Assembly: GCA_003427395.1 (NCBI GenBank)
Contig: BFEA01000162.1
Span: forward strand, 2,573,754-2,626,979
Source: Chara braunii
Lineage: Eukaryota > Streptophyta > Charophyceae > Charales > Characeae
Length of the DNA stretch: 53,226 nucleotides
Direction of reading: 5' to 3'
The position numbers were made by a program, and so were the translations under genes. A model generated the notes under the pieces. It was given only the letters and a program-made list of their open reading frames with translations. It was not told where the DNA came from and ran no database searches. Position 1 is the stretch's first letter; the number at the start of each line of letters is the position of its first letter. Positions 30,372 to 40,777 of this stretch are shown here, piece by piece.

Positions 30372-31015
30372 GCAAGGAAAATGAGAGATAGCGAATTCAG
30401 AAACCAAGCAGCATCATACATGCAATCAGACTCGCTATCTTTCACACTGTACATGCATGCAAACAGGTTGCGCAGCAAACTGGCGACAAACACCCACTCA
30501 AACTCAGAGATATAGTAACCAAGAACGCAGTTCAGGTACAAGTTCACTTCAAATGGCTATGGCGGCACAGCGCCTGTACAACTCTCTGTTCGCACACACA
30601 GGATCACCCTGGATATCCCACAAGCTACACTCTGTACACACGTACGCACACTCATGCTACACTCTCCAAACAGCTATGGCGGCTATGGCCACTGCTACCC
30701 TATCGCTATGGCTAAGCTCTTCCTCTCGCCCACTTCGTCTTCGGGCTCACTGCAGACCACCTCGCATAAGTCGCTGTGGCAGCGCTTCTGCATGGCTTAC
30801 GCAGGAAAATGAATGAATGGCTGGGTGCTGCCTCTTGATTTATACTTCTGTAGCTCGTTGGTCTGGTCCTTTCCCATGCCCGTGGTGCACACAGTCCCGT
30901 ACGGTACTTGCTTGACTGGACTAGGATAGTCGTGACCTCGTACCAAAAGCAGAATTGCAACTCGAGTTCCACCCAATAAGAGCACAGCAAAAGCTCACAA
31001 ATGAGTGCTCAGAAA
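30372..31015 (+). other. No gene seen
   Basis: No convincing frame, repeat or motif. The short frames have no recognisable content. Confidence 0.4.
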
Positions 31016-32045
31016 TGTCAGGATAACTTCAGTACTACAGTGCGCTGCTCAGAAATGAGCCGCGCTTCACTCCACAACCCTGAGTAACCACTCGAAACAC
31101 CCCTGAGTCCCTGAAACATCAAGCGCCACCCTGAAACAGGCCTCTGAGGCCAAGTGCCACTCAGAGGATGAAGAAGAAGACCAGCGCCACAGTATCTGAT
31201 GATGACGAAGTGTCGGAAGACTTCCCGGGTGGAAGTCTGCAGCAGCGCCACCAAACCCTGACAAGATGACCTCTGAGGAAGAAGCTGCAGCTATGTGGCT
31301 GCAGCGCCACAACCCTGGAACCCCACTCCAGAGGAGGGTCCAGCAGGGCACCAACCTCTCTCGCCTCCAGCAGACCTCGATAACCCAGACCTCTGTCAGC
31401 CCCTGCGTGCTGGCAGAGTACAGCGCAGGTCCCAGCTATGGCCAGCGCTCCGAAGGTCTGGCTATGCNGACCTCGATAACCCAGACCTCTGTCAGCCCCT
31501 GCGTGCTGGCAGAGTACAGCGCAGGTCCCAGCTATGGCCAGCGCTCCGAAGGTCTGGCTATGCCTGTCTCCTTCCACGCTGAGCCGTCACCACTTCCGGT
31601 TCACGCGTTGCGCAGCAGCGATGTACTCGGTACCAACTGCCAAAAGCCCTGAACCGATGTGCCCAATCTATCTATAGACTACAACTAGCCTATACTCGAC
31701 CTAGACCGGATTGACGGACCAACCGGTACCGTATCTGTTTCGGCCTCTCAGCCTTTACCGGACCCGGCTATAGGCTATAGGACCGTGTATCAGAATAGGC
31801 CCTTAGGGCCTGTCTGTCCTAGGGGTTGCCGGGCCTGCTATTCACAGTTAGGGTAGCTGTAGGGAATCCTGTTAGTACCGGGCCTGTACTTTTCCCGGAT
31901 TTGCAGATATGTCCCTAACGAATTTCCCTCAGAAGTAGGTCTCTCAGTTAGCCCTCAACCAAACAAAATTACGAATCTGTCCTACCTATAGTACAGCCTC
32001 GACAGAGAGAGGCTACAAGCGACCAGAAAACAGCAAGTCATTGCA
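31016..32045 (-). mobile_element. 3' LTR of family F, minus strand, truncated
   Basis: On the minus strand it starts TGCAATGACTTGCTG right after a polypurine tract and is collinear with the LTR at 39,474-40,763 with scattered differences (several per cent by eye). It stops matching after GTTATCCTGACA (31,016), so about 300 bp of its 3' end are missing. A single N at 31,468 is flanked by two identical 95-bp copies, which is probably an assembly fault. Confidence 0.8.
31373..31563. repeat. Identical 95-bp direct duplication around one N
   Basis: 31,373-31,467 and 31,469-31,563 are identical and separated by one N. The related LTR at 39,474 has this segment once. Confidence 0.9.
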
Positions 32046-32062
32046 GACCTACCCTCCCCCGG
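32046..32062 (-). other. Polypurine tract of family F
   Basis: On the minus strand CCGGGGGAGGGTAGGTC precedes the LTR start. It supports the LTR boundary and the minus orientation. Confidence 0.75.
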
Positions 32063-32078
32063 AGCGAGGACCTCCAAG

Positions 32079-33300
32079 CTAGTGGCGTAGGCGAGCAGAA
32101 CGTCGAAGGGGTTCCCCCTTCCGTGCTGCCTCATATTTGAGGATTACTGACTTGGCAGTCTTCAGAAGTTCCTTGCGAGTAAACCAGCGGTCCTCAGTAT
32201 GTGGCTGGTACAAAAACTTCACAAGGTACTCCTTATCTGGACCTGTACCTGACTCATCCTCCACAATTTCGACCTCATATCCTTTGCCAGGGATAGGGGG
32301 ACCGAACTGAGGGGGCCTGTTTGGGAATGCATCAGCCGGCGTGAACGGCAACAACTTAGATGCATGAAAAACAGGGTAGGTTTGTAGATGTAGAGGGACA
32401 TCCACTGTATAGGATGGTCCAAATGGATCAGCTCCCACTGTATCTAAGACCTGCCATGGACCCATATATCGTGGCAACAGCTTAGGTGAAATGTCCTCCT
32501 CTCGCGACAACTCAGAATTGAGTACCCACACCCAGTCACCTGTGCGAATAGTAGAAGAACACCTGTGCTTGTTAGCCTGCTGAATCATAGCCTTTTGGGC
32601 TTTCAGCAGGTTGGCACGGCGCGCTATATGTCCACATGGTAACGCCTGGTGAACTCTACAGTTCCAGGTGTCAGCGTAGGGGTAGCCTTATCGATGATGT
32701 CATCGAGAGGCTGTCGTGGCTCCCGACCCCAGTGCAACCGGTAGGGTGTGAAGCCAGTAGAGGAGTGCACAGACGTGTTATACACAAGCTGTGCACGACT
32801 CAAATGGAGATCCTAGTCCTGCTGATCTGGACTGATCACAGGACGCAGCAGATGGAACAGAATCTGGTTCATCACCTCAGCCTGACCATTGCCTTCAGGA
32901 TGGCGACCAGATGTCATATCCAGGCGTGAATGAAGGTAATCCCTGCAGTAGGATTGCCATTCATTGCTGCAAAACCGCGGATCTTTGTCACTGACAATGG
33001 AGGTGGGTGGTCCATGATGAGTAACCCACCTGTCCGCAAACGCCCCCTGAACGGCTGGCACACGAGCTGCAGCTGGTAAGGGCATGAACTCTGCATATTT
33101 GGAAAACCGATCCACACATACCATGACCTGACGCATACCACCAGGGGTAGTCCTACCCAAGTCAATAAAGTCAATAGACACTGACTGTGCAGGTGCATTT
33201 GGAATAGGTAGTGGTTTGAGTAGGCCAACGGGGAGGCCGACGTACAACCTTGTTCCTTTGGCATAGCTCACAGGTTTCCACACAGTGTCGCATGTCACTC
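32079..33300 (-). pseudogene. Family F integrase core and chromodomain-like C-terminus
   Basis: Minus strand, reading from 33,300 leftwards: PLPIPNAPAQSVSIDFIDLG (first catalytic Asp), VCVDRFSKYAEFMPLP, IVSDKDPRFCSNEW (second Asp), TSGRHPEGNGQAEVMNQ (Glu in AEVMN). TAG stops at about 32,813 and near 32,620 interrupt. From 32,588 the C-terminal part is open to 32,079: TGDWVWVLNSELS, LPRYMGPWQVLDTVG, DVPLHLQTYPVFHASKL and the chromodomain-like YEVEIVEDESGTGPDKEYLV with WFTRKELLKTA. It ends SARLRH just before the PPT. The DDE residues are all present, so damage is by stops and one frameshift near 33,235. Confidence 0.85.
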
Positions 33301-33837
33301 CTCATCTCCTTCCAGGAGAAGCGCTGCGACAGGGCTGCATAAGATTTGAGGGCACCAAAGTGACCACGAGCATCATGACACTCTGACATCAGAAGTGTTC
33401 TCAGCTTGCGGTCCTGGGGAATGCACAGACGCTCCTCACCTCTGCTGCATGTGTACAACAGACCTGAGACCAGAGTATATCCTGGTTCAAAGGCAGGATC
33501 ATCCTGGAGATTCCTCACAATAGGCCCAAAAATCTCATCGTGGGGCAGCAACTGGGCAATGGTCTGACGGGTCCTCTCGCCAAATGAGTGAGTAGAGGAG
33601 ATCAGGAAAAGAGCGTCAGGCCTACGAGAAAGGGCGTCTGTCACTCGGTTATAGCAGCCCTTCTTGTGCTTCAGTTCAAAGTCAAACATGTCAATGAACT
33701 GAATGTAGCGAGCAAGCTTGTCATTCAACTCTCCCTGGGACTTCATCCACTGCAGGGTGGAGTGATCTGAAAAGATCTTGAAGTGCCTGCCCAGGAGAAA
33801 GTGTTTCACGTGTACTTAATACTCCCGGTCGGGGGGC
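33235..33837 (-). pseudogene. Family F RNase H C-terminus and integrase zinc domain
   Basis: Minus strand, open from 33,809. It starts KHFLLGRHFKIFSDHSTLQW, a late RNase H segment, so everything N-terminal is missing. Tether: KGCYNRVTDALSRRPDAL. The zinc domain is complete: HDARGHFG supplies two His, and CVETCELCQRNK the CX2C pair. The break at 33,837 falls against plus-strand gag of family J. The missing N-terminal half matches what is present at 39,474-45,985 on the plus strand. Confidence 0.85.
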
Positions 33838-34584
33838 ACGTGCCAAGCAGGGTTGGACAATCTCTTGTCCAAGTACGGGGTGGTAGCTGTCGACTTGTAC
33901 ACCAAGATCAGCTGGGATGATCTAAAGGCGGCGTGGCATAAGCAGTTCCAAGTAGAGTCGTCAGAGATCAAGGCAATGGACAAGTTGACGACCTTCAAAC
34001 AAGGCACGTTGTCGACTGTTGACTGGATTGCCGAGTACCAACGCTTGACATCCGTCCCAGACATTCAGATGGGCTTCAAGGCCGTCAAACACTACTTCAT
34101 CTCAAGGTCTTGTCAGGCGTTGGGCAGCGCCTTGACTCACGTCGAGGACACTCTGACGACAACGACAGAGCTCTTTAACAAGGCCACGCAGATCATTGTC
34201 ACAAACAAGAAGGCCAAGAACCTCAACTGTTCGTCTGCGGCAGGCCCGAGCAGAGATCAACATCGATCGAAAGTGGTCGTGGTCGCAGCGACAACGCCAA
34301 CCGACCAATCTAGCGAGGCCGTGTCTGCCAATGAAGGGAACAGACTCGCAGCCGCCCAGGATGCTGGCCGCCCCAGCAGAGGCCGAGGATGCGGCAAGCC
34401 GAAGGCAAACACCACATCTATCCCTGGGCCCGACGCAACAACTCCAGCCCCATGGTCCCACTACGGTCTCTCTGAGCAAGCATACAAGCAACGCACGAGA
34501 TTGCGCTATTGTCTGTGGTGTGACAACGATCTCCATGACACAGTGGGCTGCCCGTTGAAAGCCGAAGGCAAATCGGGAAACTGA
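33838..34584 (+). pseudogene. Family J gag, C-terminal part
   Basis: Opens within gag at CQAGLDNLLSKYGVV and continues SWDDLKAAWHKQFQVE, DWIAEYQRLTSVPDIQMGFK, HYFISRSCQALGSALTHVED. The nucleocapsid has CLWCDNDLHDTVGC, a good CX2CX4HX4C knuckle, near 34,518-34,560. Ends TGA 34,582-34,584. The N-terminal half is absent on this side and probably lies on the minus strand at 45,986-46,870, split off by an inversion. The LTR and protease that follow make this the D/J family. Confidence 0.85.
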
Positions 34585-35499
34585 GCACCGCTGGGAGTGA
34601 ATCGACAACACTCTCGATGCCTTTGGAACCGGTCGCTTCGCGGGTGACCGCCCTTCGTTCCGAGGCACATGCGGAAGTCGATAGTCCTCCTCTCCTATAT
34701 TCTTACGAGGACTATGCTGTTTGGCTCGTTCCTACGTTGGGTACTCATGCTCAAGGACAAGACGTGTGTGCGGCATCTTCTCCGTCCGGCAGCGGCGACT
34801 TATCGTCTTCAAGTGGTTCTTTACGTGATTCGCCGCGCCAGTTCAAAATAGAGGTCTTGGACCCCAGTCACGTCGGAGGATTTCGCATGGCTTCCTCGCC
34901 CGACCACGGGCCGCTTGCCGGGACCGCAATGCACAGCATTATGCGCTCGTCTTCACACGTATCTATCCTTCTATGCACCACCAACGTCGCCGACGGATGA
35001 CGTAGCTGCGGTGGGGGACATCCTTGCGTATGTTACCAAGGTGGCCCGCGAGTTTCGCAATCAGCGGTATGATGACAACAACGCACCGCTCCTCTATGTC
35101 CAAATCCAAGTTGGGCAAGCGTCCTGCAGTGCTTTGCTGGATAGCAGAGCGCCTCGCAATTTCATGAGTCAAGCCTTTATGCAAAGGGCTGGCCTTGGTG
35201 CACAAGTTCGGAGGAAGGCAAACCCGACGGCGATCAAGTTGGCGGACGGAAGGACGCAACAACTTATCGACCGTTACATCGAGCCCGTACCGATGTATTT
35301 CGCACCTCATGCATGTGAACCGGTGACGTTCGACATTTTGGACAGTGACTTCGATATCGTTTTGGGAATGCCTTGGCTTGCAAGTGTGGATCACACAGTC
35401 AACTTCCACCGGCGGACTCTTACCGTTCGGGACGCCTTCGGCGCCAAGTGTCGTGTACAATTACTCTTCCGCACCCTTCGATCTGGTGCCAAGTGGTGA
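34585..35499 (+). pseudogene. Family J protease region, DSGA changed to DSRA
   Basis: After a poorly conserved linker, the protease frame at 34,915-35,499 reads LLYVQIQVGQASCSALLDSR and PRNFMSQAFM: the active site is LLDSRAPRNF where families have DSGAT/S, so the Gly is Arg. The second motif FDIVLGMPWLASVDHTVNFH is intact. The catalytic Asp remains, but the Gly change is expected to disrupt the active-site loop. The frame closes at TGA 35,497-35,499 and pol continues in another frame. Confidence 0.8.
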
Positions 35500-35559
35500 C
35501 AGCCAAGTCGTTCCGGGCTACTTGCGCTCACGAGCAGCCTGACGAGATAGGCCTATGCT

Positions 35560-36534
35560 TCCTATGGGCCGTCGCGGTAGTCGACTCTTCACCCACGGAC
35601 TTGTCTTCGGACCCCCGTGTGGTGCGGTTGCTTGATGAGTTCGCCGACATCTACGAGTCACCTACCGGTGTGGTGCCGGATCGGCCGATCTCTCACGAGA
35701 TCATTCTTGAGGCCGGTGACGTGTCGCCGAAGGACTGCATTTACCGCATGAGCGAGGAGGAGCTTACGGTCCTCCGCGTGCAACTCGATGACTTGTTGGA
35801 CAAGGGCTGGATCCACCCTAGTAGCTCCCCATATGGAGCGCTAGTTATCTTTGTGCAGAAGAAAAAGGGATCTACGATTGTGTATTGACTACCACAAGCT
35901 CAACGAGCAAACCGTCAAGAATGTGGGGCCTCTTCCTCGTATTGACGATCTCCTTGAGCGATTGGGTGGCGCGAAGTACTTTTCTAAGTTGGATTTGAAG
36001 TCGGGATACCATCAGATTTCGATCCGGTTGAATGATCGCCATAAATCCGTGTTCAAGACGCGGTATGGGCATTTTGAGTGGGTGCTCATGCCTTTTGGCC
36101 TCACCAACGCCCCGACGACCTTTCAAGCGGCACTGACCAACGAGTTTCGTGCGATGTTGGACCGGTTCGTGCTTGTCTACTTAGATGACATTCTCGTCTA
36201 TAGCCGTACATTGGAGGATCATCTTGAGCACGTTCGACGAATATTGGAGACGCTCCGCCGCGCCAAGTACAAAGCCAACCGCGGCAAGTGCGAATTTGTC
36301 CGGCAAGAGCTGGAATACTTGGGCCGTTTTGTCACACCGGAGGGCATCAGTCCGTTGTCAAACAAGATTCAAGCCATCCAAGAGTGGCCGGAGCCGCGGA
36401 ACGTCACGGATGTCCGTTCGTTCCTTGGCCTTGCCGGCTACTACCAACGTTTTATCAAGGGATACTCGAAGATCGTGTTCCGCTTGACCAAGCTTCAATG
36501 CGAGGATCAGCCGTTTGACTTGGACTCACCCTAG
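35560..36534 (+). pseudogene. Family J reverse transcriptase
   Basis: Linker: LDEFADIYESPTGVVPDRPI and VSPKDCIYRMSEEELTVLR, open to 35,888. A frameshift at about 35,855-35,880 (in KKKG) moves to the frame 35,851-36,534: LRLCIDYHKLNEQTVKN, FSKLDLKSGYHQIS, VLMPFGLTNAPTTFQ, the catalytic VYLDDILVYS (about 36,176-36,205), and SFLGLAGYYQRFIKGYS. It ends QPFDLDSP then TAG 36,532-36,534. RNase H does not follow; the sequence jumps into the integrase core. Confidence 0.85.
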
Positions 36535-37120
36535 TTCGCCATGTTTCTGCCTTGCCGCTATCATGCCAAGGCACCGGAGTTGGTCGAGGTTCTTTACACC
36601 AGTTGTATTCGAACCAAGGGTTACTCCACGGAAATCGTCTGCGACCGCGACACTCGGTTCATGTCCGATTTTTGGTTGGCGCTCATCAAACGATGGGGCT
36701 AATCTCTCAAGCCAAGTTCGGCTCGCCACCCGCAAACCCATGGCCAAACGGAGTGGGCGCATCACACCGCACAGGTTCTCCTTCGCACTCTCATCCGTCC
36801 CAACCAAAAGGATTGGGTTGAGCGGCTGCCGGATGTCGAGTTGGCATACAACTCGTCCATCCACCCGGCTATCGGGATGTCACCCTTCGAGTTCGAGCAT
36901 GGCTCGCCGGTCACTTCTCCGTTGGACACAATCATTCCATGCATGGCCGAGAGCGACGACCATCTTCTTCTCTTGCGTCGGATGCAAGAGCTACTTGTTA
37001 AGGCACGCGACCAGATGGCTAAGACGCAGGAACGCATGAGAATCGCCACCGTCTTCCTTGCCCATTCCGCGCCGGCGATCTTGTTTGGGTTTCCGCCGCA
37101 AGCTCCTCACAAAATGGATG
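36535..37120 (+). pseudogene. Family J integrase core, N-terminal part deleted
   Basis: Directly after the RT stop the frame reads FAMFLPCRYHAKAPELVEVL, which in relatives follows the first catalytic Asp (VDRFSK-). RNase H, the zinc domain and the first Asp are therefore deleted. The second Asp is in IVCDRDTRFMSDFW, the Glu in RHPQTHGQTEW; a TAA lies at about 36,701. Then ELAYNSSIHPAIGMSPFEFE and KARDQMAKTQERM. A ~1.4-kb internal deletion is implied by comparison with family B and F spacing. Such an element could only move with proteins supplied by others. Confidence 0.85.
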
Positions 37121-37562
37121 GGGGCCTGGCCGATCGTGGCACCCGCAGGGGATGCACCCGAAGGACCTTCTTTCACCATTCAGGTCCCCGCCCACTTGCC
37201 CGTCTACCCGGTCTTTCATTGCTCCAAGTTGGCTCTTTACACGCCAGCAGAACATGACGATTTTTCTGGGCGACGATCGCAAGACCCACCATCTATGGAC
37301 GGTTTTCAAGAAGTCGGCAACATCATCTCCCAGCGACGCTACGGCAACAGGCCAATCGAGTACTTGGTACACTTTGCGTACTGCACTCACAAAGCTGACC
37401 AGTGGTTGACCCGTGCGGAACTCCAAGCAACAACTTCAGATGTTCTCGCACGCTAAGAACGCAAGATGCAAGGCAAGCCGGTATCTTCGGCTCCACGTCG
37501 CACCCGCGTCCAGGTTCCACCTTCAGATCGCCAGCTTCGCCCTGGACTGGGCTTAACTTCAT
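37058..37562 (+). pseudogene. Family J pol C-terminus, chromodomain-like
   Basis: In a shifted frame: MGAWPIVAPAGDAPEGPSF and VPAHLPVYPVFHCSKLALYT (GPY/F-like region), then VGNIISQRRYGNRPIEYLVH and DQWLTRAELQATT, a chromodomain-like tail with YLVHF and W. TAA at 37,454-37,456 is followed by a further open stretch SSAPRRTRVQVPPSDRQLRP up to 37,562, so the original end may be nearer the PPT. Confidence 0.75.
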
Positions 37563-37575
37563 AAGGAGGGGGGGG
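37563..37575 (+). other. Polypurine tract of D/J element
   Basis: AAGGAGGGGGGGG directly before the LTR start TGTTACATG; the same tract recurs at 39,029-39,041. Confidence 0.85.
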
Positions 37576-38897
37576 TGTTACATGTTGCGCCTGCAACAGC
37601 CTACATGGGCCATTTTCAGGTCCATGTCATTTTCAGCCTGAAAACCTGAAAACAAGGGCCTACAGGCCCTGTGGCGTTTCAGCCTGAAAGCCTAAAAACA
37701 AGGGCAGGCCCCTGTATCGTTTTAGCCTAAAACAGGGCCTTTTCGGCCCTGAGGCTTTTCAGCCTGAAACTGAGGGCCATTTTCAGGCCCTCATAAGATC
37801 GACCTGCCCGGAAACTCTGGCACCAGACCAGGGTTTTAGCTCAGGCCATTTTTGGCCTATTTTCAAGACAACCTTTGTTTGAGCTTCAACGCCAGGGTCT
37901 GGCACATTCTGGCATTGGCAAGAGCAGCCTCCTGGATGGGCCAGCACTGTATGTACTGGCCCACCCTGCAGGCCGCAGGTAGTTCCTAGGTACTTCCCAG
38001 GCACTTCACGTGCAGTTCAGGAGGCAGGAGGTAGTCTTTAGGATTCGGCAGTAGCACTGTGGAGGAGCGCTGCAAGAGTAGTAGTAGCGCTAGCAGTAGT
38101 CTTCAGCATTGGGCGCTAGTAGCATTAGCAATAGTCTTCAGCGCTGGGCGCTAGTAGTAGCTAGAATAGTACTGGAGAGAGAGAGAGATTGGGGGGAGGC
38201 CAGGGAGACTTACCTGCAGCGCCATAGCTCCGACTTCGTCTTTGGGGTACCTGCAGCACAGCTCCAACTTGACAGGTTAGTACCTGGCACGTGACAGAGA
38301 GAGAGAGAGTTCTTCTTCTTCCTCTTCTCAGTCCACCATCTCCCTCTCGCCCGCTCGCTATCTGACTTCACTGCATCAGCAGACTATGAGAGAGAGGGAG
38401 AGAGCTTGGTGACATTTGGATCCAGACTCGACATTGGGCTTCAGACATTTTGACGAGGGACTATTTGGGACTTGTAACGAAGACTTGGTGTTGACGACTT
38501 TCCCATTTCCCACCTCCTCTTTTTCGTATGTTCCCCTCCTCTTCGTCTGTGCATGATCTGGACCTGGCGCATTCTTCTTGTGTGTAGCGCTAGGCCTCCT
38601 TCACACCTTGTGATAAAGATGATGTATGTTTAGTCTGCATTGCAACATTGATTGGGCTCGTCATTGGTATTCTAGCATTCTGCTGCGCTGTCTTGTACTA
38701 CGTGAGGGATGTCAATCCCGGTCAGGTCAGGACTTGTATCTAAGTCTTCCACTGCGCTATAAAGCATTATTTTTGTATGTATCAGGATGTACACTGCTTG
38801 TTAAGATTCTACTAGCACTGCATTGTCCATTCAGTCCTTTTTATCACATTGTGGATCCTCGATTGTATATGTACATCGCCCAACCGGGCATGTAACA
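37576..38897 (+). mobile_element. LTR of family D, attached to J pol
   Basis: TGTTACATG at the start and CATGTAACA at the end form a 9-bp terminal inverted repeat, with TG...CA ends. 1322 bp, collinear with the minus-strand solo LTR. U3 holds tandem copies of a ~50-bp unit (CGTTTCAGCCTGAAAGCC and GGGCCTACAGGCCCTG-type text). It is the 3' LTR of the J element and also abuts a second LTR-bearing tail to its right. Confidence 0.9.
38550..38742 (+). pseudogene. Second copy of the membrane-helix frame in LTR D
   Basis: The 3' 46 codons are open and related to the frame at 28,920-29,108: FTPCDKDDVCLVC, then ATLIGLVIGILAFCCAVLYY and VRTCI with the same TAA (38,740-38,742). Two single-base insertions upstream (near 38,550 and 38,615) put the homologous ATG out of frame, so this copy lacks a usable start. 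Confidence 0.3.
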
Positions 38898-38965
38898 ACG
38901 TCTTTATCACATTGTGAATCCTCGGTTGTATATGTACATCGCCCAACCGGGCATGTAACAACGTC
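38840..38965 (+). repeat. 63-bp tandem duplication across the LTR end
   Basis: 38,840-38,902 and 38,903-38,965 both read TTTATCACATTGTG...GGGCATGTAACAACGTC with two differences. The unit includes the last 58 bases of the LTR plus ACGTC. Confidence 0.9.
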
Positions 38966-39041
38966 GCACCCGCGTCCAGGTTCCACGTTCAGATCGTCAG
39001 CTTCGCCCTCGACCCGACTTGACTTCATAAGGAGGGGGGGG
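38966..39041 (+). mobile_element. Second copy of D/J internal 3' end and PPT
   Basis: GCACCCGCGTCCAGGTTCCA to AAGGAGGGGGGGG repeats 37,487-37,575 with roughly ten differences. Only this last ~76 bp of the internal region is present between two LTRs, so an almost complete internal deletion separates LTR 37,576 from LTR 39,042. Confidence 0.85.
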
Positions 39042-39473
39042 TGTTACATGCTGCGCCTGCAACAGGCTGTACGGGCCATTTTGAGGCCCGTGTCGTTTTC
39101 AGCCTGAAAACAAGGGCCTACAGGCCCTGTGTCCTTTCAGCCTAAAACAGGGCCCTCCAGGCCCTGAGTCTTTTCAGCCTGAAACAGAGGGCCATTTTCA
39201 GGCCGTCATAAGACTGACCTGCCCTGAAACTTGGGCACCAGACCAAGGTTTTAGCATAGGCCATTTTGGGCCTGTTTTCAAGACAACCTTTGGTTGAGCT
39301 TCAACGCCACTCCTGGACGGGCCAGCACTATATAGGACTGGCCCGCCTTGTAGGCTGCAGGTAGTTCATAGGGACTTCCCAGGCACTTCACGTGCAGTGC
39401 AGGAGGCAGGAGGTAATCTTCAGGATTCGGCAGCAGCACTCTGGAGGAGCGCTGCAGTAGTAGTAGTAGCGTT
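39042..39473 (+). mobile_element. Partial second LTR of family D, cut by family F
   Basis: Starts TGTTACATGCTGCGCC and matches the first ~480 bp of LTR D (one U3 repeat unit fewer), then stops at TAGTAGTAGCGTT where the family F 5' LTR begins. The rest of this LTR is not found next to any F end in the window. Confidence 0.85.
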
Positions 39474-40763
39474 TGCAATGACTTGCTGTTTTCTGGTCGC
39501 CTGTAGCCTCTCTATGTCGAGGCTGTACTACAGGTAGAACAGATTCGTAATTTTGTTTGGCTGAGGGCTAACCGAGAGACCTACCTGTGAGGGAAATTTG
39601 CTAGGGACATATCTGCAAATCCGGGAAAAGTACAGGCCTGGAACTAACAGGATTCCCTACAGCTACCCTAACTGTGAATAGCAGGCCCGGGCTACCCCTA
39701 GGACAGACAGGCCCTAAGGGCCTATTCTGATAGACGGTCCTATAGCCGGGTCCAGTAGAGGCCGAGAGGCCGAAACAGATACGGTACCGGTCGGCCCGTC
39801 AGTCCGGTCTAGGTCGAGTATAGACTAGTTGTAGTCTATAGATAGATTGGGCACATCGGTTCAGGGCTTTTGGCAGTTGGTACTGAGTACATCGTTGCTG
39901 CGCTACGCGTGAACCGCAAGTGGTGACGGCTCAGCGTGGAAGGAGACAGGCATAGCCAGACCTTCGGAGCGCCGACCATAGCTGGGACCTGCGCTGTACT
40001 CTGTCAGCACGCATGGACTGACAATGGTTTGGGTTATCGAGGTCTGCTGGAGGCGAGAGAGGTTGGTGTCGTGCTGGACCCTCCTCCTTAGTGGGGTTCC
40101 AGGGTTGTGGCGCTGCAGCCATAGCTGCAGCTTCTTCCTCAGAGGTCATCTTGTCAGGGTTTGGTGGCGCTGCTGCAGACTTCCACCCGCGAAGTCTTCC
40201 GACACTTCGTCATCATGAGATACTGTGGCGCTGGTCTTCTTCTTCATCATCCTTTGAGTGGCACTTGGCCTTAGAGGCCTGTTTCAAGGTGGCGCTTCAC
40301 TTTGGAGGCTGTATCAGGGTGGCGCTTGATGTTTCAGGGACTCAGGGGTGTTTCAAGTGGTTACTCAGGACTCAGGGGTGTTTCAAGTGGTTACTCGGGA
40401 TTGTGGAGTGAAGCGCTGCTCATTTCTGAGCAGCGCACTGTAGTACTGAAGTTATCCTGACAGTTCGAGACTCGAGTTTAATAAACAGTGTGTAACTGGG
40501 TTTGGACTATCATCGTTTCATTGCTTCCTGGATGTGATCAGCTCGACTTTTCTCTATGATTGGTTGTGAGGATTGAGTGGAGTGAATTGCACTTTCAGTG
40601 TACCCTGTCATATCGCATGGTCAAGTCTTCCGCTGTGTTTATCTCTCCCTGTGCGGTGTGATACGCCTATCCTCTCCCCTTCCTTCTGTGTATGTATGGG
40701 CATACTTGAAGTCTATGTGAGTGAGTGTTGGTCTTCAAACAACAAACAACCAGAATCATAACA
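39474..40763 (+). mobile_element. 5' LTR of family F
   Basis: TGCAATGACTTGCTG to AATCATAACA, 1290 bp, followed after GT by the primer-binding site. Collinear with the minus-strand LTR at 31,016-32,045. It lies inside the family D LTR, so F inserted later than D. Confidence 0.85.
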
Positions 40764-40765
40764 GT

Positions 40766-40777
40766 TGGTATCAGAGC
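40766..40777 (+). other. Primer-binding site of family F, initiator-Met tRNA
   Basis: TGGTATCAGAGC, identical to the site of family B; two bases after the LTR end. Confidence 0.9.

Noticed and set aside
31266-31652. Frame with internal unknown residue and duplicated segment
   Set aside because: Produced by the probable false duplication at the single N inside an LTR.
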